Shown here one piece after another: positions 1 to 10,283 of a stretch of 64,000 nt of DNA. Position numbers and translations under genes: made by a program. Location: NCBI GenBank assembly GCA_016793065.1, contig JAEULV010000048.1:38860-102859 (forward strand), given 5' to 3'. The notes beneath the pieces were generated by a model, which searched no databases, was not told where the DNA came from, and saw only the letters and a list, made by a program, of their open reading frames with translations. The DNA comes from Hyphomicrobiaceae bacterium. GTDB lineage: Bacteria > Pseudomonadota > Alphaproteobacteria > Rhizobiales > Ancalomicrobiaceae. Numbering within the stretch: position 1 is the stretch's first letter; every line of letters starts with the position of its first letter.

Positions 1-1
1 G

Positions 2-1486
2 GGCGCCACCGAGGCGGAAGCCGAGCGGCGGCGGCCGCGGGCGATCCGGCAGCCGCAGGCGTCGGCCGGTGCGGCGGCGACCTCGAACGGCATTGGCAAC
101 GGCCCTCCTGCCCGCGTGGCGGCGCCGGTCGCGCCGCCGGCCGCAGCGACGACGGAGGCCGCCGCGCCGCGCGATCCGGAACTCAACGTCCGGCTGGCGG
201 AGGCGGTGATCGACGGTGTGGTGCGCGCGGTGGTCAATTCGGAAAAGCCGGTGGTGCTGTCGCAGCTTGCCAATGATGCGCGCGAGGCGATCGGCAAGGA
301 CCTGATCGACGAGACCCGCTGGGCCGGGTTCGGCTCGTTCCGGGCGCTGCTGGATGAGCGGTTGCCGGCCGGCTACACGGTCGGCGGGCGGCAGCCGGGC
401 TATCTCTACGACATGTCCCGGCATGAACTCGAGCCGTCGGACACGCCGCGCCCCGCCGAGACGGTCAATACCGACGAGCCGGCGATTGCCGCGTCGGTGC
501 TGCCGGAGGGCATCGCCAAGTTCGCCGCGCAGATCAGCGAAGTCACCGGGGTGCCCTATCTGACGCCGGAGACCTATGCAGCGCTGTTCATGATGCTGTG
601 CCAGGAGATCCGGCTGCACGGGTTCAGCCTCAACCGGGTGGTCAAGGCGGTCGCGACGCAGTTGGCGGCGCAGGGGCACCGGGTTTCGGGCAATGCCATC
701 GCCTTTGTGGTGCGCGGCATCACCATGACGCAGCACCGCTTCGGCGACAACGACACGCCGGAGAGCCTGGCGAAGGCGTTCCAGAAGCAGGTCTATCATC
801 TGGTGCGTCGCAATGGTCGCAATCTCAATGACGAGGAGCGCAAGCAGATCGGCTGGTGGCTGCGCAGCCGGCTGCGCGCCGGGGCGCCGGGCACGGTCGA
901 CGCGGCGGTCGAGGTGATCAGCGCCGCCGCCGGCGACGACGAGATGCATGGCGGGCGGGACGATCGCGCGCCGGCGCGGCTGGCGGACGCGGCCGAGGCC
1001 GACGCGGCGGCCGGGCATGACGCCGGCGCGGTCGACGGCGCCGGCGATACGGCCGACGAGGCCGAGGTCGGTGTCGATGCGACCGAGACGGTCGGCGGCA
1101 GCGGCGCGGTGGCGGAGCCGGCGGCGGCAATCGGCGACGATGTCGAGACCGACCCGGCGGCCGATCTCTACGCCGCCGATCCGTCGGATCTGACGCCGGC
1201 CGACGAGGCCGATCCGTTCGGGCCGGTTCCCGGCGGCGACGATGCCGACACGGCGGACATGGACGAAGCCAAGGCCGAGGTCGACGCGGCGGCGCTGGAC
1301 GACGTCGCCGACGAGGCCGAGGACGACGAAGTCGCTGATGACGGCGCCGGGCTCGATCTCGACGATCCGAACGGCGAGGTCGTCAGCAAGCCGAAGCCCG
1401 AGGATGCGCCGGGTCAGCCGCCGGTCGCCGCCTGGGACGAGGTGTTCGACACGCTGCTCGACCAGCTGAAGCATGGCGGGCGGTAA
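2..1486 (+). CDS. LOTUS (OST-HTH) domain protein, 5' end outside window
   Basis: The reading frame is open to the left edge, so the gene starts upstream; a GTG at 116 is only an internal candidate. A helix-turn-helix-like stretch about 25-95 residues after that GTG (ELNVRLAEAV, GFGSFRALLDERLP, PGYLYDMSRHE) fits the OST-HTH/LOTUS fold. In bacteria this fold usually follows an NYN/PIN-like RNase domain, which would lie off-window. A second helical block (residues about 130-245 from the GTG) ends in a basic segment. The last 170 residues are Asp/Ala/Glu-rich low complexity ending in a short KHGGR-type tail. LOTUS domains bind RNA, so an RNA-processing role is inferred; the nuclease part cannot be verified here. 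The TAA stop is the first copy of a small tandem repeat. Confidence 0.75.
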   Translation, partial: GATEAEAERRRPRAIRQPQASAGAAATSNGIGNGPPARVAAPVAPPAAATTEAAAPRDPELNVRLAEAVIDGVVRAVVNSEKPVVLSQLANDAREAIGKDLIDETRWAGFGSFRALLDERLPAGYTVGGRQPGYLYDMSRHELEPSDTPRPAETVNTDEPAIAASVLPEGIAKFAAQISEVTGVPYLTPETYAALFMMLCQEIRLHGFSLNRVVKAVATQLAAQGHRVSGNAIAFVVRGITMTQHRFGDNDTPESLAKAFQKQVYHLVRRNGRNLNDEERKQIGWWLRSRLRAGAPGTVDAAVEVISAAAGDDEMHGGRDDRAPARLADAAEADAAAGHDAGAVDGAGDTADEAEVGVDATETVGGSGAVAEPAAAIGDDVETDPAADLYAADPSDLTPADEADPFGPVPGGDDADTADMDEAKAEVDAAALDDVADEAEDDEVADDGAGLDLDDPNGEVVSKPKPEDAPGQPPVAAWDEVFDTLLDQLKHGGR

Positions 1487-1531
1487 TAGGGGCGGGCGGT
1501 AATCCGGGCGGGCGGTAAGCGGGCGGGCGCC
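1475..1531. repeat. 16-bp tandem repeat carrying stops in all three frames
   Basis: The unit GGCGGGCGGTAA recurs at 1475, 1491 and 1507, with a truncated copy at about 1522, so the period is 16 (15 for the last). The first TAA is the stop of the LOTUS gene. Because 16 is not a multiple of 3, the three TAA triplets fall in the three different plus-strand frames. Confidence 0.8.
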
Positions 1532-1576
1532 AGCGGCGCGGACGACATGGCCGGCGGGGCGTCTCCGGCGGCGTCG

Positions 1577-3664
1577 TCAGCGTCCCTCGCGCCACCACAT
1601 GGCGGAAATCGCCAGCACCAACAGGGCGAGGCCGAGAAGGCCGGCAAACAGCGGCAGGCGGTCGACGCCTTTCAGCACGGTGGCGTCGGACAGCCTGAGG
1701 CCGACCCAGTCGGAACCGCCGAGGGCGTTGCCGGCGCGGGTGGCGATGACCCTCGGCAACGCCACCGACCCGGCATCGGCGATGCGGTGGACGGTGCCGC
1801 CGCTTGCCCGCGCGATGGAACGGGTCGGCTCGGTGGTTGAAAGCACGTCCTGCCATTCGCGCGGATTGACCGGGCCGACATTGATCAGGGCGGTCCGGGT
1901 GCCGTCGGTGGCACGCCAGAGTCCGAGTTCGGCGGCGGCGACGTCGGCCCGCCACAGGCCGGCGCCGGCGTCGGCAAGCGTCAGCGTGCGTCGCTGGCCG
2001 GAGGGCGAGGTCAGATCGACCGGCTCGACCTTGTCGCCGAGGGTCTGACGCTCGATGCCGAGTTCGCGGCCGCGCAGCGACAGGCGCAGGGCTTCCTCCT
2101 CCAGTTCCGGCTCCTGCATCAGCCAGTGCGACAGCCGCCGCAGCACGCTCAGATGCGGGCCGCCGCCGTCATAGCCGCGCGCCCACAGCCAGACATGGTC
2201 GCTGGTCATCAGGCCGACGCGGCCCTTGCCCTCGCGGGCGAGGATGAGGAGCGGCCGGCCGCCGGCGCCGTTCATCACCACCGAGCCGCCGCTGGGCGTG
2301 ACCTCGGCCATGCGGAAGAAGCGGCTCCAGCGCGGCGGATCGAAGCCGGCGCCGGGCAGGTCGCGGGTGACCGGGTGGCGGTTGCCGAGGGCGGAGACGC
2401 GGGGGAAGAACGGTTCCTCGATCACCTTGCCGGTCGGCTCGGCCGGCAACACCGAGGCGAGCGGGGTGCGGGCGATGCTGCCATTGGCGGCGAGGTCGGG
2501 GCCGGAGGCGATCAGCACGGCGCCGCCATCGCGGACGTAACGGGCGATGTTGTCGAAATAGACCGAGGGCAGGATCGAGCGGCGCTGGTAGCGGTCGAAG
2601 ATGATCAGGTCGAATTCGCCGATCTTCTCCTGGAACAGCTCGCGCACCGGAAAGGCGATCAGCGACAGTTCGTTGATCGGGGTGGAGTCCATCTTTTCCG
2701 GCGGCCGCAGGATGGTGAAATGCACCAGATCGACCGAGGCGTCGGATTTCAGCAGGTTGCGCCAGGTCCGCTCGCCCGGGTTCGGCTCGCCGGAGATCAG
2801 CAGCACGCGCAGGTTTTCGCGGATGCCCTCGATCGAGGCGACGGCGCGGTTGTTGAGGGCGGTCAGTTCGCCGTCGATCGGCTCGGCCTCGAGTTCGACG
2901 ATGTTGTCGCCGCCATGGGCGATCCTGATCGAGACCGAGGCCTTTTCGCCGGTGGGAACGACGAGGGTGGCGATCTGCTCGCCGTCGCGGCGGACGACGA
3001 CGCGAGTGCGGCGGATGCTGTTCGCCGGCAGCGCGCCCTGATCCAGCACCCGGAAACTCAGGACCTGTTCGGAATTGACGAGGCCGAAGCGTGGAACGGC
3101 ATCGACGACGATCCGCCGGTCGTATTCGCTCGACTGACCGGTGACCAGCGCATGCACCGGCGCCGACAGGCCAAGGGCGGCAACGTCGCGGGGGACATCG
3201 TGGACCTGGCCGTCGGTGACGAGAATGGCGCCGGCGACCCGGTCCGGCGGCACATCGCCGAGGGCGCGGGCCAGGGCATCGAACAGGCGGGTGCCGTCGC
3301 TGGTGCTGGTCTCGGCATTGGCGCTGACGGTCACCTCGCGCAATTCGATGCCGTTCAGCTGGGCGATCTCGCGGATGAGCGCCTCGCGGGCGGCGTCGGT
3401 TTCCCGGACGCGGTCGCCGAGGGTCTGGCTTTGCGAGCGGTCGACCACCAAGGCGGCGACGCTGGTCAGCGGTTCGCGGTTTTCGCGGGTGACGATCGGG
3501 TTGGCGAGCGCGGCGGCGACCGCGACCACGGCCAACAGCCGCAGCGGCGCGCCGCGCAGGCCGAGCCACAGGCCATAGCCGGCGAGGGCGAGGCCGATCG
3601 TCGCCAGGATCGCCAGGGCGCTCCACGGCAGCAACGGCTCGAATGTCACCGACCAGGCACTCAC
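1577..3664 (-). CDS. VWA-like membrane protein of the MoxR/DUF58 operon
   Basis: 695 residues from a GTG start with a strong AGGAGGTG ribosome site 5 bases upstream. Two N-terminal membrane helices (about 10-33 and 41-57) are followed by a von Willebrand A-like segment with an intact metal-site motif DRSQS near residue 74. Further on is a domain resembling the class-I glutamine-amidotransferase-like fold often seen in such proteins (LIIFDRYQRRS, YVRDGGAVLIASGPDL). One C-terminal helix precedes the stop. Last gene of the operon, 22 bases after the DUF4159 gene. Exact function is unknown; family context suggests an envelope-associated partner of the MoxR chaperone-like ATPase. No enzymatic activity is assigned. 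Confidence 0.8.
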   Translation of the reverse strand: MSAWSVTFEPLLPWSALAILATIGLALAGYGLWLGLRGAPLRLLAVVAVAAALANPIVTRENREPLTSVAALVVDRSQSQTLGDRVRETDAAREALIREIAQLNGIELREVTVSANAETSTSDGTRLFDALARALGDVPPDRVAGAILVTDGQVHDVPRDVAALGLSAPVHALVTGQSSEYDRRIVVDAVPRFGLVNSEQVLSFRVLDQGALPANSIRRTRVVVRRDGEQIATLVVPTGEKASVSIRIAHGGDNIVELEAEPIDGELTALNNRAVASIEGIRENLRVLLISGEPNPGERTWRNLLKSDASVDLVHFTILRPPEKMDSTPINELSLIAFPVRELFQEKIGEFDLIIFDRYQRRSILPSVYFDNIARYVRDGGAVLIASGPDLAANGSIARTPLASVLPAEPTGKVIEEPFFPRVSALGNRHPVTRDLPGAGFDPPRWSRFFRMAEVTPSGGSVVMNGAGGRPLLILAREGKGRVGLMTSDHVWLWARGYDGGGPHLSVLRRLSHWLMQEPELEEEALRLSLRGRELGIERQTLGDKVEPVDLTSPSGQRRTLTLADAGAGLWRADVAAAELGLWRATDGTRTALINVGPVNPREWQDVLSTTEPTRSIARASGGTVHRIADAGSVALPRVIATRAGNALGGSDWVGLRLSDATVLKGVDRLPLFAGLLGLALLVLAISAMWWREGR

Positions 3665-3686
3665 GCGTCCACCTCCTGTTGCGCCG

Positions 3687-6482
3687 TCACTGGCCGATGC
3701 GTTCGAGCAGGGCCGGCACGTGCACCTGATCGGCCTTGTAGTTGCCGGTATAGGCGTACATGACGATATTGACGCCGACGCGATAGGCCATTTCGCGCTG
3801 GCGCGCGTCCGGCGGTACGGTCGGCAGCAGATAGTCGCCGCGATCGTTGATCGCCCAGGCGGCGGCGAGGTCGTTCGTGGTGATCAGGATCGGCGAGACG
3901 CCATCGCCGGCGCGCACCGGGCGCCCCTCGTCCGCCGGGGTCGGCGGCAAGGCCTCGACCCAGAGCTGGCCACCGGCATAGCGGCCGGGGAACTCCTCGA
4001 GCAGATAGAAGGCGCGCGACACGACATGATCGACGGGGGCCGGCTCCAGCGCCGGCACGTCGAGCGTCGCGAGGATCTCGCGCAGCTTGGCATTGGCGGG
4101 CGAGGAGCGGCCGAAGCCGCTCGGCGCCGAGGTCAGCTGGTCGCGGGTGTCGAACAGCACGGTGCCGCCATTCTTCATGAATGCGTCGATCCGCGCCATC
4201 GCCGCCGGGCTCGGCTTCGGCTGGGCCTGGGTGACCGGCCAGTAGAGCAGGGGGAAGAACGCCAGCTCGTCGCGGGCGATATCGATGCCGATCGGTTCGC
4301 CGGGTTCGAGCGCGGTGCGATCGGAGAGGATGCGGGTCAGACCGGCGAGGCCACGGCGGGAAATCTCGTCGACCTGGGCATCGCCGGTGCGGACATAGGC
4401 AAGGCTGTTGGAGCCGGCGGCGCTCCGGTCGAACTGTCCCGGCTCCGGCGATTGGGCGGATGCCGGGGACGGGACGGCGGCGAGGCCGGCGGCAATCGTC
4501 AGGACGATCGCTGCCGCGGCGCGGGCGATCCGTAGCCGGCCGCCGAGCCACAGGACGGCGAGGATGTCGAGGATCAGCAGCAGCAGCGTCGCGGTGAGCA
4601 GATGCGGCTTCAGCGACGCCGGCGCGGCGATCGACAGCGGTTGGATCCGGGCGCGGGTGAGCGACGAGACGTCGAGCCGGGCGATGACGTCGGTGGGGCC
4701 GAGGGTGTTGATCGCCACGAATGCGTCCTCGCTGCCATAGAGTCCGGCGGGGTGTTCGCGTCCGGCCGGGGTCGAGCGCGCGGTCTGCTGCTCCAGCGGG
4801 CGGACCTCCGGGCCGGGGGGGCCGGCGCTGCCGGCGCCGTCAAGCACCCGCAGCGGCGGCAGCACGACGGTTTCGCCGTTGGCGCCGCCGGCGTCGCCCG
4901 CCCCCATCGACTGCGAGACGGCGACAAGCCGGCGCAGCATTTCGACGAAGGAGCCCGACAGGGGCAGGTTCGACCAGCTTGTGTCGGCGGTGACATGCAC
5001 CAGCACCAGGAAGCCGGCGCCGATCCGCTGGCCGGTGACCAGCGGCGTGCCGTCGGCGAGGCTTGCCCAGGTGCGGTTGGCCAGATCGCCGTCCGGCTCG
5101 GCCAGCACCTGCCGCGTGACGGTGACGTCGCCGGGCGCCTGCATGCCGGCAAACGGACCGAGCGCCGGGAATGCCCCGAGCCCCTGCGGCTGCTGCCAGG
5201 ACAGCGTGCCGCCGAGGGTGCGGCTGCCCTGGCGGATGCGCACCGGCAGCAAGCCGCCATCCTCGGCATTGGCGAGACGCTTGCCGGCGAAGCGGACGAC
5301 GACGCCGCCACGACCGAGAAAATCGCGCAGCAGGCGTTCGGTCTCGCGGTCGAAGGTGCCGATGTCGGCCGACATGATCACCGAGACATTGGCGTTTATC
5401 AGTTCGGGTACGCCGCGCACGACGTCGGGCGAACGCGGCTCGCGGATGTCGGCGAAGGGCTGCAGCGCCTTGGCGATGTAGTTCAGCGGCGACAGCAGCG
5501 GCTGGTCCTGATCGGCGGTCGAGCCGGAGAGGAGGCCGACGACGCGGCGGCGGTAGCGTTCGTCGACGAGGCGGACGCCGCCGGCCGAGCCGGCGCCGTC
5601 GATTTCGATGCGGGCGATGTCGTTGCGCAGTTCGACCGGCAGGACGAACTTGGCGACGGCCTCGGCTTCGCCGCGGGCGAAGGTGGCGCTCGCCTCGCCG
5701 ATGATGCGGCCGCGCTGGTCGAGGGCACGCAATTGCGCGCCGGCGTGGCTGTCGCCATCGGCGCGGGTGACGACGACGCCGAGGGCATCGGCGCTGTTCT
5801 GCGTTGCCTTGAGCCCGAGGGGCAAGGGGCCGTCGCCCTGATAGAGGGTCAGCGCGGCCGCCTGGATCGTCGCCAGGAACGCGACGAAATCGGCGCCGTC
5901 GTCGTGGGCGAGGCGGTCGTTGATGAAGATTATCTCGCCGGGGGCGTTGGTTTCGAAGGCGCGACGCAATGGGGCGATCAGCGTGGCGCGCGTGCTCGGA
6001 TAGGCGCGGGCGGCCATTGCCGCCAGGCGGCGACGGGCCTCGTCGGGCGAACCGGGATCGAACGACTGGGCAAGACCGTCGGCGGTGGCGAGGATGGTGA
6101 TCGGGCGGGCGGTGTCAGCGGCGCGGGCGATGATGCGCTCGGCGACGGCGCGGCGCTGGTCCCAGTCGGGGGCGGCGGACCAGCCGTTGTCGACGATCAG
6201 GTAGATCGGCCCGGTGGCGGTCGCGGCGGTGAAATCCGGGCGCAGCACCGGGCCGGCCATGGCGAGGATGATGGCGGCGGCGAGCGCCAGCCGCAGCGTG
6301 GTGAGCCACCACGGGCTGTGCGCCGGGGTTTCGTCCTGGCGGATGATCCGCCGCAGGATGCGCAGCGGCGGGAACATCTCCTCGCGCGGCTTCGGCGGCG
6401 TCAGGCGCAGCAGCCACCAGATCGCCGGCAGCAGGATCAGCGCGCCGAGCACGAGGGGCGAGGCAAAGCCGAGCTGGATCAT
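3687..6482 (-). CDS. BatA-type N-terminal plus DUF4159 membrane protein
   Basis: 931 residues. The N-terminus (about 5-80) has the BatA aerotolerance-regulator layout: a helix, a basic loop with PPLRILRRI, and a second helix. Next comes a VWA-like part whose metal site is degenerate (DNGWS instead of DxSxS). Two helices lie around 640-690. The C-terminal DUF4159 part (about 710-925) begins LAYVRTGDAQVDEISRRGL and includes FMKNGGTVLFDTRD. The start codon overlaps the DUF58 stop (ATGA), indicating translational coupling. Such proteins travel with MoxR and DUF58 in many alphaproteobacteria; the role is inferred to be in envelope integrity or assembly of periplasmic or secreted metalloproteins, not demonstrated. 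Confidence 0.85.
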   Translation of the reverse strand: MIQLGFASPLVLGALILLPAIWWLLRLTPPKPREEMFPPLRILRRIIRQDETPAHSPWWLTTLRLALAAAIILAMAGPVLRPDFTAATATGPIYLIVDNGWSAAPDWDQRRAVAERIIARAADTARPITILATADGLAQSFDPGSPDEARRRLAAMAARAYPSTRATLIAPLRRAFETNAPGEIIFINDRLAHDDGADFVAFLATIQAAALTLYQGDGPLPLGLKATQNSADALGVVVTRADGDSHAGAQLRALDQRGRIIGEASATFARGEAEAVAKFVLPVELRNDIARIEIDGAGSAGGVRLVDERYRRRVVGLLSGSTADQDQPLLSPLNYIAKALQPFADIREPRSPDVVRGVPELINANVSVIMSADIGTFDRETERLLRDFLGRGGVVVRFAGKRLANAEDGGLLPVRIRQGSRTLGGTLSWQQPQGLGAFPALGPFAGMQAPGDVTVTRQVLAEPDGDLANRTWASLADGTPLVTGQRIGAGFLVLVHVTADTSWSNLPLSGSFVEMLRRLVAVSQSMGAGDAGGANGETVVLPPLRVLDGAGSAGPPGPEVRPLEQQTARSTPAGREHPAGLYGSEDAFVAINTLGPTDVIARLDVSSLTRARIQPLSIAAPASLKPHLLTATLLLLILDILAVLWLGGRLRIARAAAAIVLTIAAGLAAVPSPASAQSPEPGQFDRSAAGSNSLAYVRTGDAQVDEISRRGLAGLTRILSDRTALEPGEPIGIDIARDELAFFPLLYWPVTQAQPKPSPAAMARIDAFMKNGGTVLFDTRDQLTSAPSGFGRSSPANAKLREILATLDVPALEPAPVDHVVSRAFYLLEEFPGRYAGGQLWVEALPPTPADEGRPVRAGDGVSPILITTNDLAAAWAINDRGDYLLPTVPPDARQREMAYRVGVNIVMYAYTGNYKADQVHVPALLERIGQ

Positions 6483-7417
6483 GGGCGGCCTCCCGCGTCG
6501 GCGATTCGGACGCCGCCGGCATTGCCAGCGCCGTTGAGGCGGGCGTGCAGCGCCAGCAACGGCTCGGCCGCCGGCCGGTCGGTGTGATGGACGAGGAAGC
6601 TCCAGCCGATGCGGCGGGTGAGGTCGCGCAGGGCGTCGCGGTGGGCGCTGAGCTCGGCGCGATAGGCATCGCGCCAGCTCTCGGCCCGGCCGGTGGTCAG
6701 GCGATCACCGGATTCGGGGTCGTGGAACTCGGTGCGGCCGAGATAGGGGAAGGTTTCCTCGGAGGGGTCGAGGATCTGCACCAGATGGCCGCGCGCGCCG
6801 GAGGCGGCGATCTGCTGCAGCTGCGCCGCGACGTCCTCGAACGGGTCGAGGAAATCGCCGAAGACGATCACGTCGGAGAAGCGGCGGATCGGCTGGGGCT
6901 GCGGGAAGCCCGTGGTCTCGGCGATCAGGGGCAGGGTTGCCGCGACCCGCTCGGTCGCCTGGCGATGGGCGGTCGGTTTCAGATAGCCCGGCAGGCCGAT
7001 GCGTTCGCCGGAGCGGGCGAGCAGGTCGCCGATGGCCAGCATCAGCACCACGGCGCGATCGCGCTTGGTGACGGCGGACAATTTCGAGCGATAGCGCATC
7101 GACGCCGACAGGTCGGCCCACAGCCACAGCGTATGGGCGGCATCCCACTCGCGTTCGCGCACATAGAGCTGTTCGTCGCGGGCGGAGCGGCGCCAGTCGA
7201 CGCGGGTGCTGCTTTCGCCGGCGGTGAAGGGGCGGAACTGCCAGAACGTCTCGCCGGTGCCGGCCTGGCGGCGACCGTGCCAGCCGGCGGCCACCGTCAG
7301 CGCCACGCGGCGGGCCTCGACCAGCAGCTCGGGCAGGCTCGCCGCCAGGCTCTTGGCCTGGGTGAGCCCGCCGGCGAAGCCGGTCGGGGCAGGATCGCGG
7401 GGCGCCGGATGGGCCAT
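6479..7417 (-). CDS. DUF58 domain-containing protein
   Basis: 312 residues. The DUF58 core is visible: RPFTAGESSTRVDWRRSAR, then LYVREREWD, then a VWA-like strand with intact DLSAS near residue 97. No convincing membrane segment, so a cytoplasmic or peripheral protein. It sits between the moxR gene (63 bases upstream) and the BatA/DUF4159 gene (4-base overlap). In this family the DUF58 protein is the usual partner of a MoxR AAA+ ATPase; the substrate is not known. Confidence 0.9.
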   Translation of the reverse strand: MAHPAPRDPAPTGFAGGLTQAKSLAASLPELLVEARRVALTVAAGWHGRRQAGTGETFWQFRPFTAGESSTRVDWRRSARDEQLYVREREWDAAHTLWLWADLSASMRYRSKLSAVTKRDRAVVLMLAIGDLLARSGERIGLPGYLKPTAHRQATERVAATLPLIAETTGFPQPQPIRRFSDVIVFGDFLDPFEDVAAQLQQIAASGARGHLVQILDPSEETFPYLGRTEFHDPESGDRLTTGRAESWRDAYRAELSAHRDALRDLTRRIGWSFLVHHTDRPAAEPLLALHARLNGAGNAGGVRIADAGGRP

Positions 7418-7479
7418 GGTCGGGTCAGCACTCCCTCAAGCGGCGGTGAAGCCGGGAAACGGTGGCGGCGGGCGGACGA

Positions 7480-8484
<1,005 letters not shown>

Positions 8485-8797
8485 GCGTTTCCGTCTCCCC
8501 GCGTCCGCCATCGGTCCGGTCGGAAAGTCCCGCCGGCAAGGCTTGATGATTCTCGCCGTCGAGTGTGGCACATCGACGGCAGCGGCAAATCTCGCATGGC
8601 TTTCCCGGTAAACCTATCGCCATGTTGGCGAATGTCCAATCGGATTGAAAAATGCCGCGCGGTGGCGCAGGCTTCGGACCCGGGGCGTCCATGCGGCGAC
8701 GACGGCGATTGCGGCGGCGGCCGCGGCGCCCTACATGCGATGAGAGGCCTGAAACGTCGCCCCGTCCCGGCCAGCCCACGAGAGGATGCATCCGTCC

Positions 8798-9433
8798 ATG
8801 ACGTCGGTTCGTCACGATGAAGTGATCGCCCCGGTCGCCGATGCGGGCCCGGCCCCGGTCGCGGCGGGGCTGGAGGCGCTGGTTCGCCGGGCCGGCGCGA
8901 TCAAGGGCGTGCCGCCGGTCGAGAAGTGGCATCCGCCCTATTGCGGCGATCTCGACATCCGCATCAAGGCCGACGGCACCTGGTTCTATCTCGGCACGCC
9001 GATCGGGCGCGAGCCGCTCGTGCGGCTGTTTGCATCGGTGCTGCGCAAGGACGAGGACGGCCGGACCTATCTGGTGACGCCGGTGGAGAAGATCGGCATC
9101 AGCGTCGACGACGCGCCGTTCGTCGCGGTGGAACTGCATTGCGAGGGCGAGGGCGAAATGGCGCGCATGACGTTGCGCACCAATGTCGGCGACGTGGTGG
9201 AGGCCGGCGAGGCGCATCCGTTCCGCTTCGTCGTCGATCCGGCCAATGGCGGGCTGAAGCCCTATGTCCACGTTCGCGGCCGGCTGGAGGCGCGGCTCAC
9301 CCGGGCGGTGATGTATGACCTCGTCTCGCATGGCTCGGAGGCCGATGTCGACGGCGTCACCTGGTTCGGCGTCTGGAGCGCCGGCTGGTTCTTCCCGATC
9401 TGCGCCGCCGCCGAACTGGAGCGGCTGGCATGA
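8798..9433 (+). CDS. DUF1285 domain-containing protein
   Basis: 211 residues from the ATG at 8798; AGAGG at 8781-8785 suits this start better than the ATG at 8786, which touches it. The opening KWHPPYCGDLDIRIKADGTW is the characteristic DUF1285 start, followed by FYLGTPIGREPLVRLFASVL and RTYLVTPVEK. The function of DUF1285 is not established. It overlaps the following NUDIX gene by ATGA; this pairing is common in Hyphomicrobiales, usually with a CCA-adding enzyme next, but here flhA follows instead. Confidence 0.9.
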   Translation: MTSVRHDEVIAPVADAGPAPVAAGLEALVRRAGAIKGVPPVEKWHPPYCGDLDIRIKADGTWFYLGTPIGREPLVRLFASVLRKDEDGRTYLVTPVEKIGISVDDAPFVAVELHCEGEGEMARMTLRTNVGDVVEAGEAHPFRFVVDPANGGLKPYVHVRGRLEARLTRAVMYDLVSHGSEADVDGVTWFGVWSAGWFFPICAAAELERLA

Positions 9434-10059
9434 GCTATTCGCCGCAAGCGGCGCGGGCGCGGCTGTCGGCGATCGCGGCGCCGAGCCTCGAGGCCGTCGC
9501 GGCGCGGGCGCCGGCGGGCGACCATGTGCTCAATCCGACGCTGGAGTGGGGGGCGGACGCGACGCTGAAGGACGCGGCGGTGCTGATCCCGGTGGTGCTG
9601 CGGCAGCCGGAGGTGACGGTGCTGCTGACGACGCGCACGGCGCATCTGTCGAGCCATGCCGGGCAGGTGGCGTTTCCGGGCGGGCGGGTCGATGCCGGGG
9701 ATGCCTCGCCGATCGCGGCGGCGCTGCGGGAGGCCGACGAGGAGATCGGGCTCGGCGCCGACCATATCGAGCCACTCGGCTATCTCGACCTCTACCTGAG
9801 CAATTCCGGCTATCGCATCGCTCCGGTGATCGCGCTGGTGCGGCCGGGATTTTCGCTGACGCCGAATCCGGACGAGGTCGAGAACACGTTCGAGGTGCCG
9901 CTGTCGTTCCTGATGAACCCGGCGAACCACGTGATGACCAGCCGGTTCTGGAAGGGCCTCGACCGGCACTATTACGAGATGCCCTATGACGGCCACCGGA
10001 TCTGGGGCGTCACCGCCGGCATCATCCGCCGGTTCTGGGAGCGGATGCAGCAGGGCTGA
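9430..10059 (+). CDS. NUDIX hydrolase, CoA pyrophosphatase (NudL) type
   Basis: 209 residues. The NUDIX box is present (GRVDAGDASPIAAALREADE then EIGL), preceded by the UPF0035-like segment SSHAGQVAFPG that marks the CoA/acyl-CoA pyrophosphatase subgroup. It would split CoA into 3',5'-ADP and phosphopantetheine. Translationally coupled to the DUF1285 gene. No terminator with a U-tract is visible before the flhA promoter region. Confidence 0.88.
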   Translation: MSYSPQAARARLSAIAAPSLEAVAARAPAGDHVLNPTLEWGADATLKDAAVLIPVVLRQPEVTVLLTTRTAHLSSHAGQVAFPGGRVDAGDASPIAAALREADEEIGLGADHIEPLGYLDLYLSNSGYRIAPVIALVRPGFSLTPNPDEVENTFEVPLSFLMNPANHVMTSRFWKGLDRHYYEMPYDGHRIWGVTAGIIRRFWERMQQG

Positions 10060-10141
10060 GTGATCCGGGGCGGCGGCGTTGAGGTTTCAGCAACAGGTGT
10101 TGCGGAAAGCTTGACGTCGCGACCGGAAATCCGACAGGGCG

Positions 10142-10158
10142 GTAACCATTCCTTAACC
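10142..10158 (+). promoter_or_regulatory. Candidate CtrA box upstream of flhA
   Basis: GTAA-CCATTCC-TTAACC matches the CtrA pattern TTAA-N7-TTAA at seven of eight positions and ends in the frequent ACC. It lies about 126 bases before the flhA start codon. CtrA control of early flagellar genes is known in Caulobacter; here it is inferred from the site and from sciP nearby. Confidence 0.5.
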
Positions 10159-10283
10159 ACGTACCCGGCAAATTTTGCCCAGTCGAGACGGGTCGTGCTT
10201 CGCCCGCCATCGGCCGGAGGGTGCCCCACACCCCGCCGGCGCGGCGGCGGGCGAAGCGGCCGATCGCTTCACGCAGGGGCCCC

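Noticed and set aside
2126..3763. Long plus-strand open frame opposite the VWA-like gene (545 codons)
   Set aside because: Mirror frame of a real gene in GC-rich DNA; composition is Gly/Ala/Asp/Arg-rich with no domain.
4602..6587. 661-codon plus-strand frame opposite the BatA/DUF4159 gene
   Set aside because: Same antisense artefact; no motifs and no ribosome site.
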